In this document: one piece after another, positions 55,025 through 64,000 of the stretch
Numbering within the stretch: position 1 is the stretch's first letter
Layout: each line of letters begins with the position of its first letter
From: Streptomyces venezuelae
Lineage (GTDB): Bacteria; Actinomycetota; Actinomycetes; Streptomycetales; Streptomycetaceae
Direction: 5' to 3'
NCBI RefSeq assembly: GCF_008642355.1
Contig: NZ_CP029193.1
Location: forward strand, 6,596,001-6,660,000
DNA: 64,000 nt
Made by a program: the position numbers and the translations under genes
The notes under the pieces: model-generated
What the model saw: only the letters and a program-made list of their open reading frames with translations
Databases searched by the model: none
What the model was told of the DNA's origin: nothing

Positions 55025-56059
55025 TCAGGCCTGGTGCGAGGTCCTCCGCCCCGGCGGGCGGCCCGCGGGCTGCGGTCGACGTGCCACCCAGTCCCGTTCG
55101 TACGCGTGCCAGCCCAGCTGCAACCGCGTGGTCACCCCCGTCAGCTCCATCAGCCGTTTCACCCGGCGCTGCACCGTCCGCAGACCCAGGTCCAGCTGTT
55201 TCGCGACGCTCGCGTCCGTCAGACCGGCGAGCAGCAGGGACAGGATCTCCAGGTCCGTGCCGTCCGGGCCCTCCGGCGCGTCCTCGGTCAGGGCGCCGCC
55301 GCTCTCGCCGATGCGCAGCGGCAACGCCTCCCGCCACACCGCCTCGAAGAGGCCCGACAGCGACTCCAGCAGGCCGCTGGCGTGCACCACGAGCGCCGCG
55401 GGCTCCGCCGTGCGGGAGGTCAGCGGCACCATCGCGAGGGTGCCGTCGGCGATCACGAGTTTCGTGGGGACGCGGTCCACCACCCGTACCTGTTCGTCGC
55501 GGCCGATCGCGGCCGAGAGTTCCGTGAGGCCCGTCGGCAGGTCGAGGACCGCGCGCTCGACCACGACGCGGTAGCGCACACCGCGGCCCGCCGCCTGCTC
55601 CTCGGCACTGTTCTCCGTGCCGGTGATGGCGACGGGGCTGCCGGTGACCAGGGCGCACACCTCGTCACTCGCCCCCAGCTGGAGCTGGAGGAACCGCTGG
55701 GTGACCGCGGCCGCGCCGGTCACCACCTCGACCAGGTCGTGGACGGTCGGCTCGGTGGCCTGCGCGCGGTACTCCTCCGCGAGGAGCGTCGCCGCCAGCT
55801 CCGCCTTCTCCAGTTCGTGCCGCTGCTGGGCGAGGAGCGCGCCGAGCGCCACACCCGGCGGCGCCGCCACCCAACGGCCCGCCCTGCCCGACGCCTGCGC
55901 GGCGAGCCCGTGCCGCTCCAGGCGGCGCAGCGTCCGCTCGGTCTCCGGCTCGCCGAGAGTGAGCCTGCGCGCGAGATCCGCGACGTCGGCGGCGCCCACC
56001 GACACCAGCGCCCGGTACGCCGACTCGTGTGTCTCGTCCAGACCTATCGCAGCCAGCAT
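55025..56059 (-). CDS. TrmB/LuxR-type two-HTH regulator
   Basis: A 344-residue regulator with a TrmB-like winged helix at residues about 5-65 (ETHESAYRALVSVGAADVAD), a central 180-residue domain, and a LuxR-type HTH at about 275-325 (LAGLTDASVAKQLDLGLRTVQRRV). This architecture is frequent in Streptomyces next to secreted subtilases. It is divergent from the 1257-aa peptidase gene across 221 bases that contain a 9-bp inverted repeat, a likely binding site for it. Confidence 0.88.
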   Translation of the reverse strand: MLAAIGLDETHESAYRALVSVGAADVADLARRLTLGEPETERTLRRLERHGLAAQASGRAGRWVAAPPGVALGALLAQQRHELEKAELAATLLAEEYRAQATEPTVHDLVEVVTGAAAVTQRFLQLQLGASDEVCALVTGSPVAITGTENSAEEQAAGRGVRYRVVVERAVLDLPTGLTELSAAIGRDEQVRVVDRVPTKLVIADGTLAMVPLTSRTAEPAALVVHASGLLESLSGLFEAVWREALPLRIGESGGALTEDAPEGPDGTDLEILSLLLAGLTDASVAKQLDLGLRTVQRRVKRLMELTGVTTRLQLGWHAYERDWVARRPQPAGRPPGRRTSHQA

Positions 56060-56096
56060 GCGGCGACCGTCCCTCCCCAGTGCTCCGTCCCGGCGG

Positions 56097-56122
56097 CGCC
56101 GTGGCGGGAAACAGCCACGGCG
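56097..56122. promoter_or_regulatory. Inverted repeat between regulator and large subtilase genes
   Basis: CGCCGTGGC (56097-56105) and GCCACGGCG (56114-56122) are perfect inverted copies with an 8-base spacer. It is the only clear palindrome in the divergent gap and is a candidate operator for the TrmB/LuxR-type protein. Confidence 0.5.
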
Positions 56123-56280
56123 TAAACCCGCCCGAGGACATCATCCCCGCACCGCCCGTCCCGATGACAAGGTGACGCCACCGCAGCACAAGGCGTGGCC
56201 ATGTTCGCGGCCTTCGGGCCGCCGTGGCCGTGGTCCTGCCTGCCCGCCCGCCTGCATGCCCACCAACCCTGGGGAGAGCG

Positions 56281-59200
56281 ATGCGCCCGATATCGCGTAC
56301 GGCCTTGGGGGCGGCGTCCGCCGTCGCCCTCGCCGTCACCGCGGCCGTCCCGTCCGTGGCCGAGCCACGCGCGGACACGGCGGACACGAGGCCACTGGTG
56401 GGCAGCGCCCCCCAGCGCGACGGCGGCTCCGTCGTCACCCTCGTCACCGGCGACCGCGTCCTGGTCAGGACCGACGGCAAGAACGGGGCGGGAGCCTCCG
56501 CACTGCCCGCCGAGGACGGCACGACACCGCTGGTCCAGACCCGGCAGTCCGGCAAGGACCTGTACGTCTATCCCGAAGGCGCCGTCCACGCCATCGCCGA
56601 GGGCCTCGTCGACGAGGAGCTCTTCAACGTCACCGGGCTCGTCCGGCAGGGCTACGACGACGCGCACTCCCAAAAGCTGCCGCTCATCGCCGTGTACGAC
56701 AAGTCCGTCGACGTCGCCCGCGCGGTGCCCGCCACCCCGCGCGGCGCCGAGCGCGGCCCCGTCCTCGAACCCGTCGACGGCGTCGCCCTGAAGGCCGACA
56801 AAAAGAAGGCCGCCGACTTCTGGGCGGAGATCACCAACACCCGCTCCCGTGCCGCGGGCGACCTGAAGAAGCTCTGGCTCGACGCCAAGGTCGAGGCCAC
56901 CCTCGAACGCTCCACCAAGCAGGTGCACGCCCCCGAGGCCTGGGCCGCCGGATACGACGGCAAGGGCACCAAGGTCGCCGTCCTCGACACCGGCGCCGAC
57001 GCCCGCCACCCCGACCTCGCGGGCCGCATCGGCGCGACGAAGAACTTCACCGGCTCCCCGGACGACGAGGACCGGCAGGGCCACGGCACCCACACCACGT
57101 CCACCGTCGGCGGCTCCGGCGCGGCGAGCGGCGGCAGGAAGAAAGGCGTCGCGCCCGGCGCCACGCTGCTGCACGGCAAGGTCCTCGACGACAGCGGGTC
57201 CGGCGCCACGTCCTGGATCATCGAGGGCATGCAGTGGGCCGTCGACCAGAAGGCCGACGTCGTCTCGATGAGTCTCGGCAACCCGGCGCGGACCGACTGC
57301 ACCGACCCGATGTCCACGGCGACCGAGGAGCTCGCGCGGTCCGCGAAGGACACCCTCTTCGTCGTCGCCGCCGGCAACACAGGACCCTCCCTCGACTCCG
57401 TGTCCTCGCCCGGCTGCGCACCCGGCGTCCTGACCGTCGGCGCCGTCGACCGCGACGACACCACCGCCTCCTTCTCCAGCCGCGGCCCGGCGTACGGCTC
57501 ACACACCCTCAAGCCGGAGATCGCCGCGCCCGGTGTCGGCATCTCCGCCGCGGCCGCGGACGGCAGGGGCGTGCACGCGTACCGGTCCATGAGCGGTACG
57601 TCGATGGCGACCCCGCACGTCGCGGGCGCCGCCGCCCTGGTCAAGCAGCGCCACCCCGACTGGAGCGCCGCGCGGATCAAGGCGGCCCTCGTGTCGTCCG
57701 CCGACAGCCGCGTGCCCGGCGACGCGCGCGAGACCGGCGGCGGGCGCCTCGACGCCAAGGCCGCCGTCGGCCAGAAGGTGCTCGGTTCGCCGGCCGTGCA
57801 GGGCGGTGGCTTCGGCTGGCCGCAGGACTCCTCCGACCGCACCACCGTCGACGTGCCCTACACCAACACCACGGATAGGAAAGTGGAGTTGAGGCTGTCG
57901 GTGGACCGTGTCACCGGCAACGACGGCTCCTCCGTCCGCTCCGGTGTGGCGCGGCTCGGCAAGCGCGCCGTGACCGTCCCGGCCGGTGCCACCGTGCGGG
58001 TACCGCTGAAGATCAACCCTGACGCGGAGCTCAAGCGCGCCCAGTACGGCGACGTCACGGGACGCGTCCTCGCCACGGCCGACGGCGGCACCCGCGTCTC
58101 CACGCCCTTCTCCCTCTACGTCCAGCCGGAGACCGTCAGCCTCCGCGTGAAACTGATCGACCGCCATGGCGAGCCTGCTGACGGCGCGTCATCCGTCGAC
58201 CTCATCGGCACCGACACCGCCACCGGCGAGCGGCGCTTCAACGAGGGCGCGAACGACCAGACATACCAAGTCCGGCCCGGCTCCTACTTCCTGACCGGGT
58301 TCATCGACACGCGGGACGCCGAGGGCGGCAACCAGAAGCTCACGGACTCCCTCACCCATATCGCCCGCCCGCAGGTCGAGGTGAAGAAGGACACCACGAT
58401 CACGCTCGACGCCCGCGAGGCGCACCGCCTCACCGTCAGGACGGACAGGGCGTCCGAAGTGCGCGGCGCCACCCTCGCGTTCGCCCGCACCTGGGGCAAG
58501 GACAACTGGCTGCACGCGGGCACGGCCGCGGGACCGCGCACCGTCCGCTCCTACTACCAGTCCGTGGAGGGCAAACCGGCCGACGGCACTTTCGAGTCCG
58601 GCAGCTACTGGCGTGCTGCGGCACCCCAGATCTCCGGACTCGCAGTCATGGACGGCGAGAAGCCGGGCAAGGAGCTGCACCCCCTGACCGCGTCCCTCGG
58701 CTCCGCCAACCTCGACGGCACGGGGAAGGCCGCCGTCGTCGACGCGCGGTCCGGCACCGCGCAGGAGCTCCAGGCCGCGGGCGTCAAGGGCAGGATCGCG
58801 CTGGTCGAGGCACCCGACAGCGGCGACGTGGCGGCCGTGGCCGCCGAGGCGAAAAAGGCCGGCGCGGTCGCCGTCCTCGCCCACCGCGCGGCACCCGGCC
58901 GCTGGTATCCGTCCGCCGGATTCACCGGCTCCCCGCTGCCGGTCCTCGGCATCGAACCGGACGAGGCGGCGTACGTGCAGTCCCGACTGGCTTCAGGCAC
59001 CGTCGAGTTGAAGTGGAAGGCCACGGCGAACAGCCCCTACGTCTACAACCTCGCGTTCCCCGAGACCGGTCAGATCCGCGACGACCGCGCCTACCGCGTG
59101 CGGGACAAGGACCTCGCCGCGAATCAGGCGACGTACCGGGCCATGGGCCAGGCCACGGACTACGTGGACCTGCCCTCGGCGGTCCGCCCCACCGGCCTGG

Positions 59201-60054
59201 AGATCTACTTCGGCAACCTCGCGTCCGTTCCCGCGCCCGGCAAGCGCACCGAGTACTACTCGGCGGGCACGACCGGCTGGGGCCACCAGGTGTCCAGCAG
59301 CTTCCCGTACGGCGAGTTCATGATCGACCCGGTGCGTACGTACGAGAAGGGCGAGCGCCGCGAGGAGACCTGGTACGACGGGGTCCTCACGCCCGGCGCG
59401 CCCCGCGACGCCGCGGGCGGGCCCGCGCTCGCCGGTGAGCGGCAGGGGAACCTGATCGGGGTGGCCCCGGGCTTCTGGGCCGATGCCGAACACGGCGGGA
59501 TCCAGGGCAGCTTCGGTGACATCGGGTCGGTGCGGCTGGAGCGGGACGGGGAGGTCGTGGGGGAGTCCGGCTGGCCGTACGGGGTGTTCGACGTCCCGGC
59601 GGAGGACGCCGCGTACGAACTGACCCTCTCCACGATGAAGCTCGGCTCACGCGTGTGGCACCGGTCCACGTCGACGGAGACGACGTGGTCGTTCCGCTCC
59701 CGTCTCGACGAGAGCGCGGCCTCCCAGGGCATCCCGATGCTCTTCCCTCGGTATGGCCTCCCCGAGGACGGGCTCAAAACTCTCCCCGCGAAGGACGGAC
59801 AGCGGATTGAACTCGGCGTGACGGGGCACGCGGGTTACGAGCCCGGCGCGCTCACCGACGCGCAGCTGTCGTACTCGTACGACGAGGGCCGGACGTGGAC
59901 GGCGGCGAAGACCGCGGAACACGACGGTAAGTGGAGCGCGACCGTGAACCACGCGGGCGCCTCCGGCAAGCCGGTCCGGCTCAAAACCCGACTGACGGAC
60001 GCCCACGGCAACTCCGTCACACAGACCGTGGCTCGCGCCTACGACGTGCGCTAG
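56281..60054 (+). CDS. Large secreted S8 family serine peptidase
   Basis: A 1257-residue extracellular subtilase. Signal peptide about residues 1-28, propeptide to about 200, then the catalytic domain with Asp236 (VLDTGADARHPDL), His268 (GHGTHTTST) and Ser441 (SGTSMATPHVAG). Beyond it are beta-sandwich domains, a PA-like insert (GRIALVEAPDSGDVAAVAAE, about 835) and C-terminal Ig-like repeats ending SVTQTVARAYDVR. Such enzymes digest protein outside the cell or process surface proteins. GGGGAG lies four bases before the ATG. A divergent regulator gene and an intergenic palindrome suggest local control. Confidence 0.95.
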   Translation: MRPISRTALGAASAVALAVTAAVPSVAEPRADTADTRPLVGSAPQRDGGSVVTLVTGDRVLVRTDGKNGAGASALPAEDGTTPLVQTRQSGKDLYVYPEGAVHAIAEGLVDEELFNVTGLVRQGYDDAHSQKLPLIAVYDKSVDVARAVPATPRGAERGPVLEPVDGVALKADKKKAADFWAEITNTRSRAAGDLKKLWLDAKVEATLERSTKQVHAPEAWAAGYDGKGTKVAVLDTGADARHPDLAGRIGATKNFTGSPDDEDRQGHGTHTTSTVGGSGAASGGRKKGVAPGATLLHGKVLDDSGSGATSWIIEGMQWAVDQKADVVSMSLGNPARTDCTDPMSTATEELARSAKDTLFVVAAGNTGPSLDSVSSPGCAPGVLTVGAVDRDDTTASFSSRGPAYGSHTLKPEIAAPGVGISAAAADGRGVHAYRSMSGTSMATPHVAGAAALVKQRHPDWSAARIKAALVSSADSRVPGDARETGGGRLDAKAAVGQKVLGSPAVQGGGFGWPQDSSDRTTVDVPYTNTTDRKVELRLSVDRVTGNDGSSVRSGVARLGKRAVTVPAGATVRVPLKINPDAELKRAQYGDVTGRVLATADGGTRVSTPFSLYVQPETVSLRVKLIDRHGEPADGASSVDLIGTDTATGERRFNEGANDQTYQVRPGSYFLTGFIDTRDAEGGNQKLTDSLTHIARPQVEVKKDTTITLDAREAHRLTVRTDRASEVRGATLAFARTWGKDNWLHAGTAAGPRTVRSYYQSVEGKPADGTFESGSYWRAAAPQISGLAVMDGEKPGKELHPLTASLGSANLDGTGKAAVVDARSGTAQELQAAGVKGRIALVEAPDSGDVAAVAAEAKKAGAVAVLAHRAAPGRWYPSAGFTGSPLPVLGIEPDEAAYVQSRLASGTVELKWKATANSPYVYNLAFPETGQIRDDRAYRVRDKDLAANQATYRAMGQATDYVDLPSAVRPTGLEIYFGNLASVPAPGKRTEYYSAGTTGWGHQVSSSFPYGEFMIDPVRTYEKGERREETWYDGVLTPGAPRDAAGGPALAGERQGNLIGVAPGFWADAEHGGIQGSFGDIGSVRLERDGEVVGESGWPYGVFDVPAEDAAYELTLSTMKLGSRVWHRSTSTETTWSFRSRLDESAASQGIPMLFPRYGLPEDGLKTLPAKDGQRIELGVTGHAGYEPGALTDAQLSYSYDEGRTWTAAKTAEHDGKWSATVNHAGASGKPVRLKTRLTDAHGNSVTQTVARAYDVR

Positions 60055-60065
60055 TCACACCGGTC

Positions 60066-60107
60066 CCGCCGGGCGGTCCTCCTGTGGGGGGTGGGCCCGC
60101 CCGGCGG
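60066..60107 (+). terminator. Hairpin terminator of the large subtilase
   Basis: Perfect 11-bp arms CCGCCGGGCGG (60066-60076) and CCGCCCGGCGG (60097-60107) flank a 20-base loop, 12 bases after the stop. Confidence 0.7.
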
Positions 60108-60184
60108 TCCCTGTCGTCGCCGAGATGGCCGGAATTTCCGGATGCACCGTTTTCGTACGGCCGTCGCGGTGGAAAATTAGGGGC

Positions 60185-61957
60185 ATGAGCCAGCAGGGGG
60201 ACAGGCCCAGCGGTCGCGACGACGACTGGTGGGGACAGCTGTACGACGACGCCGCGCCGGACACGGGCCCGTCTCCGGCACCGGACACCGTGGACGACAG
60301 GTTCGCCTCGGCCTCGAACGCACTCCAGGCCCCCTTCCCGACGCAGCGCCCGCCCACGGACCCCGCCGACGCCGACGACCCCCCACTCCGGCCACCCGCC
60401 CCGGGCAGCGACGACGCACCGCCCGACAGGGCCACCAGGCCGGTCCCTCCCGCCCCCGCCCCCGGCCCTCGCGGCGGCAACGCGCCAATCGCCATGCCGG
60501 GGCCGGCCCACCCCTCGCCCGAGCGGCCGGTGCCTTCGGGCCCAGCTGCCTCGCTGCGCCCGCGCGGCGACGAGGCACCGCCCGACGCGGCCGGTCAGCC
60601 CGAGCCTGCCGGGCCCTCCGCCGCCCCCGGCCCCGGTGGGGGCGACGCCTCGGGCGGCGCGGCGGATTCGTCGCACGAACCGTTCGCCGCCCGCCCCCCG
60701 GCCGGTCGGCCGGAACCCGCCGCGCCTCCTGCCCCCGAAGACCCCGCCGCGCCCCGCGCCCCGCGCACCCCGCCCGCCTTCACCGCCCCGCCGCCATGGG
60801 CGCCGCCCACCGCGCCCGCCGGACCGTCGACGTTCCCGGCCGGCGAGCGCGGCGCGGCGGGCGGGTACTCCGTGGCGTCCACGGAAGAGCCTCGCGCCGG
60901 TGCGCCCGCTTCACGTCCGCCCGACGCCCGGGGCACGTCCGCCGCCCACGGCGCGTCTCCGCGACCGGCCGACGACGGGGTCCTCTACGTAGGGGACGGG
61001 CCGCCCACCTACGAAGCCGAGCCCAGTGCCCTGCCCGCCGCTGATCCCGATGACCTCGGGGACCTCGTCGCCGACACCGTGTTGGACGGGGCGCGGTACG
61101 GGGCCAGTACGCTGCGGGCCGCCTCCGTGCGCGGGGACTCCGCCCGGTACCGGGGCGAGCCGCGCCGTGACGCGCTGCTCACCGCCCGTTTCGGGAGCGG
61201 GGAGGACGCCCTCGTGCTCGTCGCCACGGCCACCGGCGCCCGAGCCACCCCCGGCGCACACCGCGCCGCCGCCGAGGCGTGCGACTGGATCGGGCGGGCC
61301 GTCGGGCGCAGTCACGCGCGGCTCGCCGAGGACATCAGGGCCGCCCGGCGCGGCGACCTGAAGGCGGGGCTGCACCGCCTCACGGACCGCAGCCTCGGCA
61401 AGCTCCGCGCGCACGCCGCGGACCTCGGCCTGGAGCCGGACGAGTACGCCGCGTCCCTGCGGTGTCTGCTGCTGCCCGCCGACCCCCGGTGCCGTACGCG
61501 CGTCTTCTTCGGCGTCGGCGCGGGCGGCCTCTTCCGGCTGCGCGACGGCGCGTGGCAGGACATCGAGCCGAGGGTCGCGGACGCCACCGGCGAAGCCGTC
61601 GTCGGGTTCGGATCGCCGCCCCCGCCCCCGCCCTCGCCGGACACGGCGCAGGAGGGTGATCGGCTCACCATGGCTCTCGGGATCACCACGCCCCCGAGCC
61701 CGTACGAACCCGCCCCCGAGCCGCCCCGCGACCCCTTCCGTTTCCGCGCCTCCATCGCCCGCCCGGGTGACACGCTCGTCCTGTGCAGCGAAGGCCTCGC
61801 CGAGCCGCTGCGCGGCGAGCCCGAACTCGCCGAACACCTCATCCGCAGATGGGAGAAGGGCGGCCCGCCGGGGCTCACTGCGTTCCTGGCCGACATCCAG
61901 GTCAGGGTCAAGGGGTACGCCGACGACCGGACGGCCGCCGCGGTCTGGGAGGCATGA
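60185..61957 (+). CDS. Proline-rich protein with C-terminal PP2C-like domain
   Basis: A 590-residue protein. The first 280 residues are Pro/Ala/Gly-rich and disordered. The rest is PP2C phosphatase-like: ALVLVATATGARATPGAHRA, RVFFGVGAGGLFRLRDGAWQ, DTLVLCSEGLAEPL and the end YADDRTAAAVWEA. In active PP2C enzymes the third of these reads SDGL; here it is SEGL, and the usual first DG-x-G metal site is not evident, so activity is doubtful. AAAATT lies six bases before ATG 60185 with TTTTCG 17 bases further up; no Shine-Dalgarno at proper distance. It may act in a serine/threonine phosphorylation pathway. Confidence 0.8.
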   Translation: MSQQGDRPSGRDDDWWGQLYDDAAPDTGPSPAPDTVDDRFASASNALQAPFPTQRPPTDPADADDPPLRPPAPGSDDAPPDRATRPVPPAPAPGPRGGNAPIAMPGPAHPSPERPVPSGPAASLRPRGDEAPPDAAGQPEPAGPSAAPGPGGGDASGGAADSSHEPFAARPPAGRPEPAAPPAPEDPAAPRAPRTPPAFTAPPPWAPPTAPAGPSTFPAGERGAAGGYSVASTEEPRAGAPASRPPDARGTSAAHGASPRPADDGVLYVGDGPPTYEAEPSALPAADPDDLGDLVADTVLDGARYGASTLRAASVRGDSARYRGEPRRDALLTARFGSGEDALVLVATATGARATPGAHRAAAEACDWIGRAVGRSHARLAEDIRAARRGDLKAGLHRLTDRSLGKLRAHAADLGLEPDEYAASLRCLLLPADPRCRTRVFFGVGAGGLFRLRDGAWQDIEPRVADATGEAVVGFGSPPPPPPSPDTAQEGDRLTMALGITTPPSPYEPAPEPPRDPFRFRASIARPGDTLVLCSEGLAEPLRGEPELAEHLIRRWEKGGPPGLTAFLADIQVRVKGYADDRTAAAVWEA

Positions 61958-61975
61958 CCGCCGCACCTGTGAATT

Positions 61976-62059
61976 CATGGACCAGAGGCGCCCAGAAGTT
62001 CCGGCTTCGTACGAGTAAGTCCTGGTCCATGGGTCACAAGGGGTGAATCACGGTTCACC
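61976..62059. promoter_or_regulatory. Two inverted repeats upstream of the pyruvate oxidase gene
   Basis: CATGGACCAG (61976-61985) and CTGGTCCATG (62022-62031) are perfect inverted copies 36 bases apart, suited to looping or a leader hairpin. GGTGAA-TCACGG-TTCACC (62042-62059) is a second, compact inverted repeat 22 bases before the start codon. Confidence 0.5.
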
Positions 62060-62081
62060 AGCGTCGGAAGGTGCGTACAGC

Positions 62082-63824
62082 ATGGCCAAGCAGAACGTCG
62101 CCGAGCAGTTCGTCGACATCCTCGTCCGCGCGGGCGTCAAGCGCCTGTACGGAGTCGTCGGCGACAGTCTCAATCCGATCGTGGACGCCATCCGACGCAC
62201 CAAGGACATCGACTGGGTCCAGGTGCGGCACGAGGAGACCGCCGCCTTCGCGGCCGGCGCCGAGGCCCAGATCACCGGGAACCTCGCCGCCTGCGCGGGC
62301 TCCTGCGGACCCGGCAACCTCCACCTGATCAACGGCCTGTACGACGCGCACCGCTCCATGGCCCCCGTCCTCGCGCTCGCCGCGCAGATCCCGTCGAGCG
62401 AGATCGGGCTCGGGTACTTCCAGGAGACCCATCCGGACCAGCTGTTCCGCGAATGCAGTCACTACAGCGAGCTGATCTCGACGCCGAAGCAGATGCCGCG
62501 GCTGCTGCAGACCGCCATCCAGAACGCCGTCGGGCAGAGCGGGGTGAGTGTGGTGTCCCTGCCCGGGGACATCGCGGGCGAGCCCGCGCCGGAGCAGGCC
62601 GCCGAGACCGCGCTGGTGACGTCCCGGCCCACCGTGCGGCCCGGCGACGCGGAGATCGAGCGGCTCGCCGCGATGATCGACGAGGCGGACAAGGTCACCC
62701 TGTTCTGCGGCAGCGGCACGGCCGGCGCGCACGCCGAGGTGATGGAGTTCGCCGAGAAGGTGAAGTCCCCGGTGGGCCACGCGCTGCGCGGCAAGGAATG
62801 GATCCAGTACGACAACCCGTACGACGTGGGCATGAGCGGCCTGCTGGGCTACGGCGCCGCCTATGAAGCCACCCATGAATGCGACCTGTTGATCCTGCTC
62901 GGGACCGACTTCCCGTACAACGCCTTCCTGCCGGACGATGTCAAGATCGTCCAGGTCGATGTCCGCCCCGAGCGCCTCGGCCGCCGCTCGAAGCTGGACC
63001 TCGCCGTCTGGGGCGACGTGCGCGAGACGCTGCGCTGTCTGACCCCGCGCGTCTCGCCGAAGTCGAACCGCAAGTTCCTCGACAAGATGCTCAAGAAGCA
63101 CGCCGACGCGTTGGAAGGCGTCGTGAAGGCCTACACGCGCAAGGTCGAGAAGCACGTCCCGATCCACCCCGAGTACGTCGCCTCGGTCCTCGACGACCTC
63201 GCCGCCGACGACGCGGTGTTCACCGTCGACACCGGCATGTGCAACGTGTGGGCGGCCCGCTACCTCACCCCGAACGGCAAGCGCCGGATCATCGGCTCCT
63301 TCAGCCACGGCTCGATGGCGAACGCGCTGCCGCAGGCGATCGGCGCCCAGTTCGTCGACCGGAAGCGGCAGGTCGTCTCCATGTCGGGCGACGGCGGTTT
63401 CTCCATGCTCATGGGTGACTTCCTCACCCTCGTCCAGCACGACCTGCCCGTGAAGGTCGTGCTGTTCAACAACTCCTCACTCGGCATGGTGGAGCTGGAG
63501 ATGCTGGTCGCCGGGCTCCCCAACTACGGCACGGCGAACCACAACCCGGACTTCGCCGCCGTCGCCCGCGCCGCGGGTGCCTACGGCGTGCGGGTGGAGA
63601 AGCCCAAGCAGCTCGCCGGTGCCCTCAAGGACGCCTTCGCGCACAAGGGCCCCGCCCTCGTCGACATCGTGACCGACCCGAACGCGCTCTCCATCCCGCC
63701 CAAGATCAGCTCGGACATGGTGACGGGCTTCGCCCTCTCCGCCAGCAAGATCGTCCTGGACGGCGGGGTGGGCCGGATGCTGCAGATGGCCCGCTCCAAC
63801 CTGCGGAACGTGCCGAGGCCGTGA
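62082..63824 (+). CDS. poxB: Pyruvate oxidase/dehydrogenase (thiamine-diphosphate enzyme)
   Basis: A 580-residue ThDP enzyme in three domains. Glu of the Pyr domain is in VQVRHEETAAFAAGAEAQ; the central FAD-type domain follows; the ThDP/Mg2+ site is GDGGFSMLMGDF then NNSSLGM near residues 445-480. The family converts pyruvate to acetate and CO2 with FAD and quinone, though acetolactate-type relatives look similar; PoxB is favoured by YFQETHPDQLFRECSHYSEL and overall length. GAAGG lies about 12 bases before the ATG. Two palindromes upstream hint at regulation, perhaps by growth phase. Confidence 0.87.
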   Translation: MAKQNVAEQFVDILVRAGVKRLYGVVGDSLNPIVDAIRRTKDIDWVQVRHEETAAFAAGAEAQITGNLAACAGSCGPGNLHLINGLYDAHRSMAPVLALAAQIPSSEIGLGYFQETHPDQLFRECSHYSELISTPKQMPRLLQTAIQNAVGQSGVSVVSLPGDIAGEPAPEQAAETALVTSRPTVRPGDAEIERLAAMIDEADKVTLFCGSGTAGAHAEVMEFAEKVKSPVGHALRGKEWIQYDNPYDVGMSGLLGYGAAYEATHECDLLILLGTDFPYNAFLPDDVKIVQVDVRPERLGRRSKLDLAVWGDVRETLRCLTPRVSPKSNRKFLDKMLKKHADALEGVVKAYTRKVEKHVPIHPEYVASVLDDLAADDAVFTVDTGMCNVWAARYLTPNGKRRIIGSFSHGSMANALPQAIGAQFVDRKRQVVSMSGDGGFSMLMGDFLTLVQHDLPVKVVLFNNSSLGMVELEMLVAGLPNYGTANHNPDFAAVARAAGAYGVRVEKPKQLAGALKDAFAHKGPALVDIVTDPNALSIPPKISSDMVTGFALSASKIVLDGGVGRMLQMARSNLRNVPRP

Positions 63825-63866
63825 GGACCTGCTCGTGAATCCCCGGGCCCCGGCACGCCCGCCGCC

Positions 63867-64000
63867 TCAGGCCGGCCGCAGCCGCAGCGTGACGATCTGG
63901 AACGGCCGCAGCGCGAGCGCGAGGCCCGCCTCGCCCGTCCCCGCCTCGTGCAGCGGCCGTTCCAGCAGGTCCGTCACCTCGGCCCGCGCGACGGGGAAGG
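63867..64000 (-). CDS. C-terminal end of a probable GH38 alpha-mannosidase
   Basis: Only the last 43 codons are in the window, ending at TGA 63867-63869. The terminal block LALRPFQIVTLRLRPA matches the end of actinobacterial family 38 alpha-mannosidases (RPFEIVTLRL). It converges with the pyruvate oxidase gene. The assignment rests on this short segment. Confidence 0.7.
   Translation of the reverse strand, partial: FPVARAEVTDLLERPLHEAGTGEAGLALALRPFQIVTLRLRPA

Overview
The window is chromosomal DNA of a high-GC actinomycete, almost certainly a Streptomyces: GC-rich third codon positions, frequent GTG and TTG starts, many ATGA/GTGA gene overlaps, twin-arginine and lipoprotein signals, secreted subtilases, SCO6745-type proteins, and two intergenic repeat types that I recall as common in Streptomyces. 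I saw no rRNA, tRNA, CRISPR array, integrase or insertion sequence.

Layout. 1-6.9 kb: partial sensor kinase, divergent MMPL transporter plus secreted tripeptidyl-peptidase-like lipoprotein, and an ABC-2-like exporter divergent from a MarR regulator. 6.9-12.5 kb: glycosyltransferase, CDP-alcohol phosphatidyltransferase, secreted subtilase, small enzymes. 12.8-23.4 kb: a long leftward sulfur assimilation operon (sulfite reductase, 59-aa zinc ribbon, cysH, cysC, cysD, cysN, a lipoprotein/ATPase/permease uptake system, a sirohydrochlorin chelatase), preceded by a 27-codon leader peptide gene ending near a Cys codon. 23.4-32.2 kb: GNAT, GAF regulator, AidB-like acyl-CoA dehydrogenase, YihY membrane protein, NmrA-type oxidoreductase, two AraC regulators, VOC and NUDIX proteins. 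32.2-46.1 kb: a cupin-like protein, a frameshifted membrane/toroid gene, dienelactone hydrolase, GH2 beta-galactosidase, methyltransferase, two related membrane-anchored unknowns, a Tat-exported PL8 lyase, and a P450 with its ferredoxin. 46.4-47.8 kb: GNAT and methyltransferase. 47.8-50.8 kb: a three-gene operon that looks like a conflict or signalling system. 51.2-64 kb: small ORF plus rsgA, Ada/AlkA fusion, DUF456, TrmB/LuxR-type regulator divergent from a 1257-aa subtilase, PP2C-like protein, pyruvate oxidase, and the 3' end of a probable GH38 alpha-mannosidase.

The most interesting item is the operon at 47798-50836. A membrane protein ends in a Gly/Asn-rich motif (GVINTGSGNV...AMGVNTSVS) that is nearly repeated at the N-terminus of the next protein, a PNP/UDP-type nucleosidase (GIENSGSGNV...AMGTGTSVT). 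Matched motifs on a receptor C-terminus and an effector N-terminus are the hallmark of bacterial amyloid signalling pairs. The nucleosidase would be the effector and a four-helix membrane protein a third component. This assignment is inference from sequence.

A second theme is translation without leaders. At least ten genes have a -10-like hexamer (TAnnnT or similar) placed 5-8 bases before the start codon and no usable Shine-Dalgarno sequence. In several cases the hexamer overlaps the upstream stop codon or an operator-like palindrome.
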